Below are positions 1 to 4,731 of a stretch of DNA of 6,109 bases, in pieces. Origin of the DNA: Agrobacterium fabrum (lineage in GTDB: Bacteria > Pseudomonadota > Alphaproteobacteria > Rhizobiales > Rhizobiaceae). A model generated the notes under the pieces. It saw only the letters and a list, made by a program, of their open reading frames with translations. It did no database searches and was not told where the DNA came from. Made by a program: the position numbers and the translations under genes. The stretch covers positions 1 through 6,109 of the forward strand of contig QFOL01000235.1 in assembly GCA_003241215.1 (NCBI GenBank). Reading direction: 5' to 3'. Each line of letters starts with the position of its first letter. Position 1 is the first letter of the stretch.

Positions 1-942
1 AAGCCCGACCTTCACTGCCGATAAGCCGGCCGCCTTGCGCATGCGGTTTGCAAAACTCTCCTTCCGCCCGAGCTTCCCCAGATCGCGGCTGAGGCGTTCG
101 ACCGTACGTCCCGGCGCAAGATCGATTGCGAGCGACGCTTTGCCCGCCTCTTCCAGCCGGTCACGCAGCGCGGCGGAATGGGCATAGATCACGCTGCCCT
201 CAATACCATGCTTCGTAATGACGAATTCGCCCTGAAAGGCTCCGGCCGGCGAAATGGTGATGGTGGATTTCACCGCTTCACCCGCAAAACGCGCGCGGAA
301 GACATCGCTCCAGTCAACGTCGAAACCGCAATTGGCGGGGCGGAACGGGGAAAGCGCCACGCCTTTCTCCGCCAGCGCCGGAACCCATGCGGCATCGGAG
401 CCGAGACGCGGCCAGCTTGCGCCACCGAGCGCCAGAAGAACGGCATCGGCCTTGACGGCAACCTCGCCTTCCGGTGTCGCGAAAACCAGCTGATCGCCTG
501 AAAAACCCGTCCAGCGGTGCCGCGTCCTGATGGTCACACCCTGCGCTTCCAGCCGGGCGAGCCATGCCCGCAGCAGCGGCGAGGCCTTCATGGCGGTGGG
601 AAACACCCGGCCCGAGGTGCCGACGAAGGTTTCCTGCCCCAGCCCCTGCGCCCAGTCGCGCAGCATATCCGGCGTAAAATCATCGAGAGCGGCGCGCAGT
701 CTCGGTTCCGCATCGCCGAACCGGTGACGGAAGCTGTCGTAATCTTCGGCATGGGTGATGTTGAGGCCGGATTTTCCGGCCATCAGCAATTTGCGCGCCA
801 CGGTCGGCATCGCCTCGAACACCGTCACCGCATGACCGGTGGCCGAAAGCATCTCGGCCGCCATCAGCCCCGCCGGCCCGCCGCCGATAACAGCAACCTG
901 CCTCGCCTCGCTCAAAACCTTCTCCATCGCCATCTTCGCCAT
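1..942 (-). CDS. FAD-dependent flavoprotein, HI0933/PP_4765 family (partial, C-terminus beyond window)
   Basis: Probable FAD-binding oxidoreductase of the HI0933-like group, closest in pattern to the PP_4765 subfamily; the substrate is unknown. The frame is open for 314 codons and runs off the left edge, so roughly the last fifth of a ~400-residue protein is missing. A Rossmann dinucleotide-binding motif GGGPAGLMAA is at residues 20-29, followed by the acidic residue E43 that usually contacts the FAD ribose. The family signature KLLMAGKSGLNITH lies at about 51-64, and a second flavin-site motif ALGGASWPRLGS at about 171-182. Three in-frame ATGs are close together (942, 933, 927). I chose 942, which has an AGG about six bases upstream, but 927 (GAAG upstream) is also possible. 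It is divergent from yigZ. No frameshift is seen. The family assignment is firm; the biochemical role is not. Confidence 0.9.
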   Translation of the reverse strand, partial: MAKMAMEKVLSEARQVAVIGGGPAGLMAAEMLSATGHAVTVFEAMPTVARKLLMAGKSGLNITHAEDYDSFRHRFGDAEPRLRAALDDFTPDMLRDWAQGLGQETFVGTSGRVFPTAMKASPLLRAWLARLEAQGVTIRTRHRWTGFSGDQLVFATPEGEVAVKADAVLLALGGASWPRLGSDAAWVPALAEKGVALSPFRPANCGFDVDWSDVFRARFAGEAVKSTITISPAGAFQGEFVITKHGIEGSVIYAHSAALRDRLEEAGKASLAIDLAPGRTVERLSRDLGKLGRKESFANRMRKAAGLSAVKVGL

Positions 943-995
943 TCCGAGCCTTATACCGATTTCCGCATGCGAATATATGCGATATTGAAACGCCC
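943..995. promoter_or_regulatory. Short divergent promoter region with an inverted repeat
   Basis: These 53 bp must hold the 5' signals for both the flavoprotein and yigZ, unless promoters lie inside the genes. The segment is A+T-richer than its surroundings. It contains an inverted repeat CGCAT (964-968) / ATGCG (977-981), and overlapping it ATAT-GCG-ATAT (975-985). No clear -35/-10 pair can be named on either strand, and there is no EcfG-type motif. The inverted repeat could be an operator or chance. Confidence 0.35.
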
Positions 996-1583
996 ATGTT
1001 CACGCTCGACCGACCCGTCACCTTTTCGCAGGATATCAAGAAAAGCCGCTTCATCGCCTTTGCCGCACCGGTGACGGGCGAAGAGGATGCGAAAAACTTT
1101 CTTGCGGCGCATTCCGATCCCGATGCGAACCATAATTGCTGGGCATGGCGAAGCGGCCAGACCTATCGTTTCAGCGATGACGGCGAGCCTTCGGGCACGG
1201 CCGGGAAACCGATCCTTCAGGCCATCGACGGCCAGGCGCTGGACAATGTCGCCGTTCTCGTCATCCGCTGGTTCGGCGGCATCCTCCTCGGCAGCGGTGG
1301 TCTCATGCGCGCCTATGGCGGCACGGCGGCGGCCTGCCTGCGGCTTGGCGAAACCTCGCCGGTCATCGCCTATGTCAGTGCGACGCTGAGCTGCCCCTTC
1401 TCCGATCTGGCGCTGGTGAAATCGCGCCTTTCCGCCACCCAGAACCTGCGTCTGGAAAGGGAAGATTTCACCGGCACCGGCGCGGATATGCTGCTTTCGG
1501 TTCCGGCGGAGGAAGCCGAACGGCTCACCCGGCTTTTAAGCGACCTGACCAGCGGTCGCGTCAATCTCCATATTCCCGACTAG
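996..1583 (+). CDS. yigZ: YigZ / IMPACT family protein (UPF0029 N-terminal, DUF1949 C-terminal)
   Basis: This 195-residue cytoplasmic protein matches the YigZ/IMPACT family, close to the ~205 residues of E. coli YigZ. Eukaryotic IMPACT modulates translation-stress signalling through GCN1; the bacterial role is not settled. The N-terminal half holds the family hallmarks: KKSRFI (15-20), HNCWAW (46-51), DDGEPSGTAGKPIL (61-74) and the UPF0029 signature around IRWFGGILLG...GGLMRAYG (90-108). Residues from about 130 to the end fit the DUF1949 ferredoxin-like domain. The start at 996 gives an N-terminus (MFTLDRPVTF) typical of the family, but no Shine-Dalgarno sequence precedes it; the upstream bases are GAAACGCCC. 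A leaderless or very short-leader transcript is possible. The TAG stop lies within the adjacent palindromic repeat. Confidence 0.93.
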   Translation: MFTLDRPVTFSQDIKKSRFIAFAAPVTGEEDAKNFLAAHSDPDANHNCWAWRSGQTYRFSDDGEPSGTAGKPILQAIDGQALDNVAVLVIRWFGGILLGSGGLMRAYGGTAAACLRLGETSPVIAYVSATLSCPFSDLALVKSRLSATQNLRLEREDFTGTGADMLLSVPAEEAERLTRLLSDLTSGRVNLHIPD

Positions 1584-1686
1584 AGTTTTTTTCGCTTTTC
1601 TTCGAAGCGCGAAAACACTCTAACTCTTTGTTTTAGCGAATTTCCGGACGGAAAACCGGGATCCACTTTTCCTGGAAATGCTCTAG
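1580..1686. repeat. RIME-like intergenic palindromic repeat (rhizobial type)
   Basis: A ~107-bp element fills most of the yigZ-rluA gap. It is bounded by short inverted termini CTAGAG (1580-1585) and CTCTAG (1681-1686). The left half folds as AGAGT-rich arm 1582-1595 against 1609-1621, with one mismatch and one bulge, around the palindrome CTTCGAAG (1600-1607). The right half has nested arms: ATTTCC (1640-1645) with GGAAAT (1674-1679), and GGAAAA (1650-1655) with TTTTCC (1667-1672), around GGATCC (1659-1664). Two large palindromes in about 100 bp match what is described for rhizobial intergenic mosaic elements (RIME) and related Rhizobiales repeats; I recognise the sequence type from memory rather than by a search. 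It supplies the yigZ stop codon and, as RNA, could act as a 3' end stabiliser or weak terminator. Confidence 0.8.
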
Positions 1687-1724
1687 CGCCTGTCCGAATG
1701 CGCAATTCGTGCTAAGGAAGCGAC

Positions 1725-2393
1725 ATGTCATTCGAGCTTTCCAACCCCGTCTATCATCCGCCACTCGACCCCTGGCTCACCATCGTGCACCGCGACGACG
1801 ATCTGCTGGTGCTCGACAAGCCGAGCGGGCTTTTATCGGTGCCGGGGCGCGATCCGGCGCTTTCGGACAGCCTGATGACGCGGGTGCAGAAACAGTTTCC
1901 GAAAGCGCTGATGATCAACCGGCTGGACAAGGACACATCAGGCATCGTGCTGATGTCCCTGAACCGCAGGGCGCATGCGGCGATTGCGTCGCAGTTTGAA
2001 AACCGTCAGACACGCAAATCCTATGTCGCCATTGTCTGGGGAGAGGTTGCCGGAGAAGCCGGCGAAGTGGACCTGCCACTCGCCATCGATCCCGAAAACA
2101 AGCCCCGCCACCGCGTCGACCGCGAGAACGGCAAGCCGGCGCAGAGCCTTTGGCGGGTGCTGGAGCGATTGCCGCTTCCGGCAACGCGGCTGGCGCTGAC
2201 ACCCCTTACCGGCCGTACCCACCAATTGCGGGTGCATATGAAGGCGCTTGGCCACCCCATTCTCGGCGATGAATTTTATGCCGAGGGCGAAGCGCTCGCC
2301 GCTGCGCCGCGGCTGATGCTGCATGCGCAGGAGGTCGGGTTCCGCCATCCCGATGGCCGGGACGTCACCTATACCGTACCCTGCCCCTTCTGA
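1725..2393 (+). CDS. rluA: RluA-type pseudouridine synthase (23S rRNA / tRNA)
   Basis: This enzyme isomerises uridine to pseudouridine. E. coli RluA acts on 23S rRNA U746 and on U32 of several tRNAs. The protein has 222 residues, similar to E. coli RluA, and lacks the S4 domain found in RluC/D. The N-terminus PLDPWLTIVHRDDDLLVLDKP and the following GLLSVPGR (35-42) are strongly RluA-like. Motif II is NRLDKDTSG with the catalytic Asp at D68. The usual His of HRLD is Asn (N65). The C-terminal motif GRTHQLRVHM is at 163-172, followed by GHPILGD (176-182), and PRLMLHA lies near the end. A good ribosome site, AAGGAAG (1714-1720), precedes the ATG. It sits eight bases upstream of rsmJ, suggesting one mRNA. 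The specificity is inferred from similarity to RluA. Confidence 0.92.
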   Translation: MSFELSNPVYHPPLDPWLTIVHRDDDLLVLDKPSGLLSVPGRDPALSDSLMTRVQKQFPKALMINRLDKDTSGIVLMSLNRRAHAAIASQFENRQTRKSYVAIVWGEVAGEAGEVDLPLAIDPENKPRHRVDRENGKPAQSLWRVLERLPLPATRLALTPLTGRTHQLRVHMKALGHPILGDEFYAEGEALAAAPRLMLHAQEVGFRHPDGRDVTYTVPCPF

Positions 2394-2395
2394 GG
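2391..2395 (+). promoter_or_regulatory. rsmJ ribosome-binding site overlapping the rluA stop
   Basis: TGAGG contains both the rluA stop codon (TGA, 2391-2393) and the only plausible Shine-Dalgarno core (GAGG, 2392-2395) for rsmJ, six bases before its ATG. This arrangement favours translational coupling of the two genes and supports the start at 2402. Confidence 0.6.
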
Positions 2396-2401
2396 CCTGC
2401 G

Positions 2402-3028
2402 ATGAAAGAAAAAGACGAAAGCTTCGTAGTAGATTTTGTCGGCGGTGCAGTCGGACACCGTTTCCGCTCCGGCGAGGGGCGCGGACAGGCTCTGCCGAAA
2501 GCCGCGGGTTTCACGAAGGGCCGCACGCCAAAAATCGTGGATGCGACCGCAGGCCTCGGGCGCGACGCTTTTCTGCTGGCTTCACTGGGAGCGGAAGTGA
2601 CCCTCATCGAACGCTCGCCGGGAATGCATGCCCATCTTGCGGACGGCATTCGCCGCGCATTGGAGGCTGGGGGCGCCTATGCCGAGGCGGCAGCACGCAT
2701 GACGCTTCTTCACGGAGATTCACGCCAGTTACTGAAAGAGCTTTCACCGGAGGTGGTGATTGTCGACCCCATGCACCCGCCGCGCCACAACACGGCGCTG
2801 GTGAAAAAGGAGATGCGGGTGCTGAGGGAACTGGTTGGCGCCGATCCGGACCAAGTGGAGCTGATGGAGGCTGCGCTGGAGAATGCGACGAAACGGGTGG
2901 TTCTGAAATGGCCGCTGCGCGCCGAGCCGATGCCGGGCATTCGCAAACCTTCGCATCAGATAATGGGCAAGAACACCCGTTATGATGTCTTCATGATCTT
3001 CGGGAAATCTCTCGACCCGGAGGAATGA
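2402..3028 (+). CDS. rsmJ: 16S rRNA (guanine1516-N2)-methyltransferase RsmJ
   Basis: This SAM-dependent methyltransferase in E. coli makes m2G1516 in 16S rRNA. Matching landmarks are VDFVGGAVGHR (10-20), the SAM-binding motif DATAGLGRDAF (47-57) followed by acidic E70, the catalytic-type motif DPMHPP (122-127), LVKKEMRVL (133-141) with LVG shortly after, and ATKRVVLKWP (162-171). The protein has 208 residues against about 250 in E. coli. It lacks the leading ~40-60 residues but keeps the whole methyltransferase fold. The start at 2402 follows rluA by eight bases, and no room exists for a longer N-terminus without running deep into rluA. It is probably cotranscribed with rluA, giving a pair of ribosome-modifying genes. 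Its stop abuts the stop of the opposing small gene with no gap and no visible terminator. Confidence 0.92.
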   Translation: MKEKDESFVVDFVGGAVGHRFRSGEGRGQALPKAAGFTKGRTPKIVDATAGLGRDAFLLASLGAEVTLIERSPGMHAHLADGIRRALEAGGAYAEAAARMTLLHGDSRQLLKELSPEVVIVDPMHPPRHNTALVKKEMRVLRELVGADPDQVELMEAALENATKRVVLKWPLRAEPMPGIRKPSHQIMGKNTRYDVFMIFGKSLDPEE

Positions 3029-3214
3029 TCAGCGGAAGCTCGGCTTGCGCTGCGCATTCATCAAAAGCTCGTGCCGGGAGGCGAACTCGCCGAACAGCTT
3101 TCTGAGCCGGGTTTCCTCGGCCTTGTCCAGCCGGTAACGCCGGCAGAATTCCGCGACGTTGAGGATCGGCTTGGTTCTGTTCCCGTCTATGGTCTTGTTG
3201 TCGATGATCTGCAT
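3029..3214 (-). CDS. Small conserved-looking protein of unknown function (61 aa), probable general-stress gene
   Basis: I do not recognise a named family. The 61 residues are hydrophilic and basic, with one central helical, charged stretch (about FCRRYRLDKAEETRLRKLF, residues 23-41) and a basic tail ending RKPSFR. No signal peptide or membrane segment is visible, so it is probably cytoplasmic. A single Cys (C24) is present. The helical, Arg/Lys-rich centre could bind nucleic acid or a partner protein, but that is speculation. Reality is supported by a strong ribosome site (GGAGGGAG, 3224-3217) at correct spacing, a perfect EcfG-type promoter placed about 27 bases upstream of the ATG, and an end that meets rsmJ precisely without overlap. 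A 252-residue antisense frame crosses the region but has none of this support. Confidence 0.78.
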   Translation of the reverse strand: MQIIDNKTIDGNRTKPILNVAEFCRRYRLDKAEETRLRKLFGEFASRHELLMNAQRKPSFR

Positions 3215-3216
3215 GG

Positions 3217-3224
3217 CTCCCTCC
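3217..3224 (-). promoter_or_regulatory. Strong Shine-Dalgarno site for the 61-aa gene
   Basis: Read on the minus strand the site is GGAGGGAG, with its GGAGG core five bases before the ATG at 3214. It is the best ribosome site in the window and fixes the start of the small gene. Confidence 0.75.
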
Positions 3225-3240
3225 GTGTAACAAAAGGGAA

Positions 3241-3265
3241 AACGTGACCGCAGGCTGGCGGTTCC
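3241..3265 (-). promoter_or_regulatory. EcfG (RpoE2-type) general stress promoter upstream of the 61-aa gene
   Basis: On the minus strand GGAAC (3265-3261) is followed after exactly 16 bases by CGTT (3244-3241). GGAAC-N16/17-CGTT is the published consensus for the alphaproteobacterial general stress sigma factor EcfG, called RpoE2 in Sinorhizobium. Transcription would start near 3233, giving a leader of about 19 bases that contains the strong ribosome site and leads straight into the small gene. All nine consensus bases match. Confidence 0.75.
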
Positions 3266-3380
3266 TTATGAATTCGCATGGATGAGAAAAGAGCGTGCCG
3301 CCTGCACACGGCGTGATCAAGTTTTCTTGAAACTATCGCAGGAAACGAAATCCTCCCCAAATGGTTCTCTGCCTGACGTA

Positions 3381-3406
3381 AACGAAGGAAGGGAGACCCA
3401 TGTTCC
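3381..3406 (-). promoter_or_regulatory. Second EcfG-type promoter match, distal, overlapping the dehydrogenase start on the opposite strand
   Basis: Minus-strand GGAAC (3406-3402) and CGTT (3384-3381) are separated by 17 bases. The predicted start is near 3373, about 160 bases upstream of the 61-residue gene and pointing toward it. It overlaps the ribosome site and ATG of the plus-strand dehydrogenase. It could be a second promoter for the small gene, the source of a small RNA from the divergent region, or a chance match; position and lack of a proximal target make it less certain than the other two. Confidence 0.45.
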
Positions 3407-4626
3407 ATAACAACCGATTTCTGAGTTCGACGATCCTGTGTGCGCTGCTCGCCGTGCCGCTTGCCGGTGTTGCGCAGGCCCAGGCCCCGGCTGCCGAAAC
3501 GAAACGGCCGAATGCGCCGGATCAGAAACCGGCTTTTGAGGGCCAGACCCGCGCGCCGCAGGCCGCCACCCAGCCAAGCGTCGAAAAAACCGTGATCGCG
3601 GACGGCCTGCCGCATCTGTGGTCGATGGAGTTTCTGCCCGATGGCCGCATGATCGTCGCAGCCAAGGAGGGCGCCATGCATATCGTCGCCGACGGCAAGG
3701 CCGGCCCGGCGATTGCGGGCGTGCCTGAGGTGGCATCCGACGGGCAGGGCGGCCTTCTCGACATCGCGCTGGCTCCCGATTTCGAAACATCGCGCACCAT
3801 CTTCTTCTCCTTCTCCGAACCGCGCGATGGCGGCAACGGCACGTCGGTAGCCTCGGCGAAACTGACCGAGGAGGGCGGCGCGGCAAAGCTGGACAATGTC
3901 TCGGTGATCTTCCGCCAGATGCCGACCTATGACGGCGACAAACATTTCGGCTCCCGCCTCGTTTTCGGGCCGAGCAACGAGCTTTACGTCACCGTCGGAG
4001 AACGTTCGGATTCAAAGCCGCGCGTGCAGGCGCAGGACCTGTCGAGCGGGCTTGGCAAGGTCTTCCGCATCGATACACAGGGCAAGGCCTTTGAAGGCAA
4101 TCCTTTCGCCAGCCAGCAGAACGCCCTCCCCGAAATCTGGAGCTATGGCCACCGCAACCTGCAGGCCGCAGCGCTTGATGGTGAGGGAAGGCTCTGGACC
4201 GTGGAACATGGCCCTCGCGGCGGCGATGAGCTGAACATGCCGAAAGCGGGCCTGAACTACGGCTGGCCGGTCATCACCTATGGCGTCGAATATAGCGGAA
4301 GGTCGGTTGGCGAAGGCGTTACCGCCAGAAGAGGCATGGAACAGCCGGTTTATTATTGGGACCCGGTCATCGGCCCCTCCGGCATGGCCTATTATGACGG
4401 CGACCAGATTCCCGAATGGAAGGGCGCTTTCATCGTCGGCGGTCTGGTAAGCCAGGGCCTCGTCATCCTGCATATCGATGGCGACAGGGTTGCCACCGAA
4501 AGCCGGTTGCCGCTGGAAGCACGCATTCGCGACGTGAAGGTGGGTCCGGATGGCGCGATCTATGCCGTGACCGAAGAGCGCGGCGGCGGTCAATCGCAGA
4601 TCCTGCGGATCACCAAGGCGAGCTGA
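3400..4626 (+). CDS. yliI: Secreted PQQ-dependent aldose sugar dehydrogenase (YliI/Asd-like, GSDH family)
   Basis: Likely periplasmic enzyme oxidising aldose sugars with pyrroloquinoline quinone (PQQ) as cofactor, passing electrons to the respiratory chain. It has 408 residues, with a signal peptide: N-terminal Arg6, hydrophobic core about 8-25, and a likely cut after AQA near residue 27. A proline/alanine-rich linker leads to a six-bladed beta-propeller. Family landmarks are GQGGLLDIALAPDF (115-128), HFGSRLVFGP starting at H182 (the probable catalytic His, aligned with His144 of soluble glucose dehydrogenase), SYGHRN (248-253), EHGPRGGDELN (269-279), NYGWP (286-290) and RIRDVKVGPDG near the C-terminus. 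These match E. coli YliI closely. The ribosome site AAGGAAGGGAG (3385-3395) supports the start. No convincing sigma-70 promoter is visible upstream. No PQQ synthesis gene lies here. Confidence 0.92.
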   Translation: MFHNNRFLSSTILCALLAVPLAGVAQAQAPAAETKRPNAPDQKPAFEGQTRAPQAATQPSVEKTVIADGLPHLWSMEFLPDGRMIVAAKEGAMHIVADGKAGPAIAGVPEVASDGQGGLLDIALAPDFETSRTIFFSFSEPRDGGNGTSVASAKLTEEGGAAKLDNVSVIFRQMPTYDGDKHFGSRLVFGPSNELYVTVGERSDSKPRVQAQDLSSGLGKVFRIDTQGKAFEGNPFASQQNALPEIWSYGHRNLQAAALDGEGRLWTVEHGPRGGDELNMPKAGLNYGWPVITYGVEYSGRSVGEGVTARRGMEQPVYYWDPVIGPSGMAYYDGDQIPEWKGAFIVGGLVSQGLVILHIDGDRVATESRLPLEARIRDVKVGPDGAIYAVTEERGGGQSQILRITKAS

Positions 4627-4664
4627 TTAAAAAAACCCGGCTGATAAAACAGATGATCGATGCG

Positions 4665-4696
4665 ACAGGCCGCCGGAACGAAGGCGGCCTGTTTTT
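4665..4696 (+). terminator. Intrinsic terminator after the PQQ dehydrogenase gene
   Basis: A perfect nine-bp stem, CAGGCCGCC (4666-4674) with GGCGGCCTG (4683-4691), extended by one A-T pair, encloses an eight-base loop and is followed by five T residues (4692-4696). It ends transcription from the dehydrogenase gene, about 40 bases past its stop. The loop and T-run also carry an EcfG promoter match. Confidence 0.9.
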
Positions 4697-4700
4697 CGTT
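4675..4700 (+). promoter_or_regulatory. EcfG (RpoE2-type) promoter facing the topoisomerase IB gene, inside the terminator
   Basis: GGAAC (4675-4679) forms most of the terminator loop, and CGTT (4697-4700) directly follows its T-run. The spacer is exactly 17 bases, so all nine consensus bases of GGAAC-N16/17-CGTT match. Predicted transcription starts near 4707-4709, giving a leader of about 25 bases before the ATG at 4732. The start point is downstream of the hairpin, so the new transcript would not contain the terminator. Confidence 0.72.
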
Positions 4701-4731
4701 TGCCGCAGCGTGAAACCTGCCGGAAAAAACC

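Noticed and set aside
517..1074. 185-codon plus-strand open frame opposite the flavoprotein
   Set aside because: It is a shadow of the flavoprotein codons, overlaps the yigZ start, and is rich in Arg/His/Pro with no family pattern.
1691..1712. GAAT/ATTC imperfect palindrome between the repeat and rluA
   Set aside because: The arms do not align symmetrically and are only four bases long.
2323..2985. 220-codon plus-strand frame over the rluA end and rsmJ
   Set aside because: rsmJ in the neighbouring frame has clear methyltransferase motifs, whereas this frame is Arg/Gly/Ser-rich with none.
3318..3334. Small palindromes CAAG-TTTT-CTTG and AGTTT/AAACT, with TTGAAA as a possible -35 for the dehydrogenase
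   Set aside because: No -10 element lies at proper spacing, and the palindromes are too short to separate from chance.
3187..3945. 252-codon minus-strand open frame across the divergent region and the dehydrogenase 5' half
   Set aside because: It is antisense to a well-supported dehydrogenase and out of frame with the better-supported 61-residue gene. It has low-complexity Arg/Ala-rich content and no recognisable motif; such frames are common in high-G+C DNA.
4012..4593. 193-codon minus-strand frame inside the dehydrogenase
   Set aside because: It is complementary to conserved propeller motifs of the dehydrogenase and has no independent start signal.
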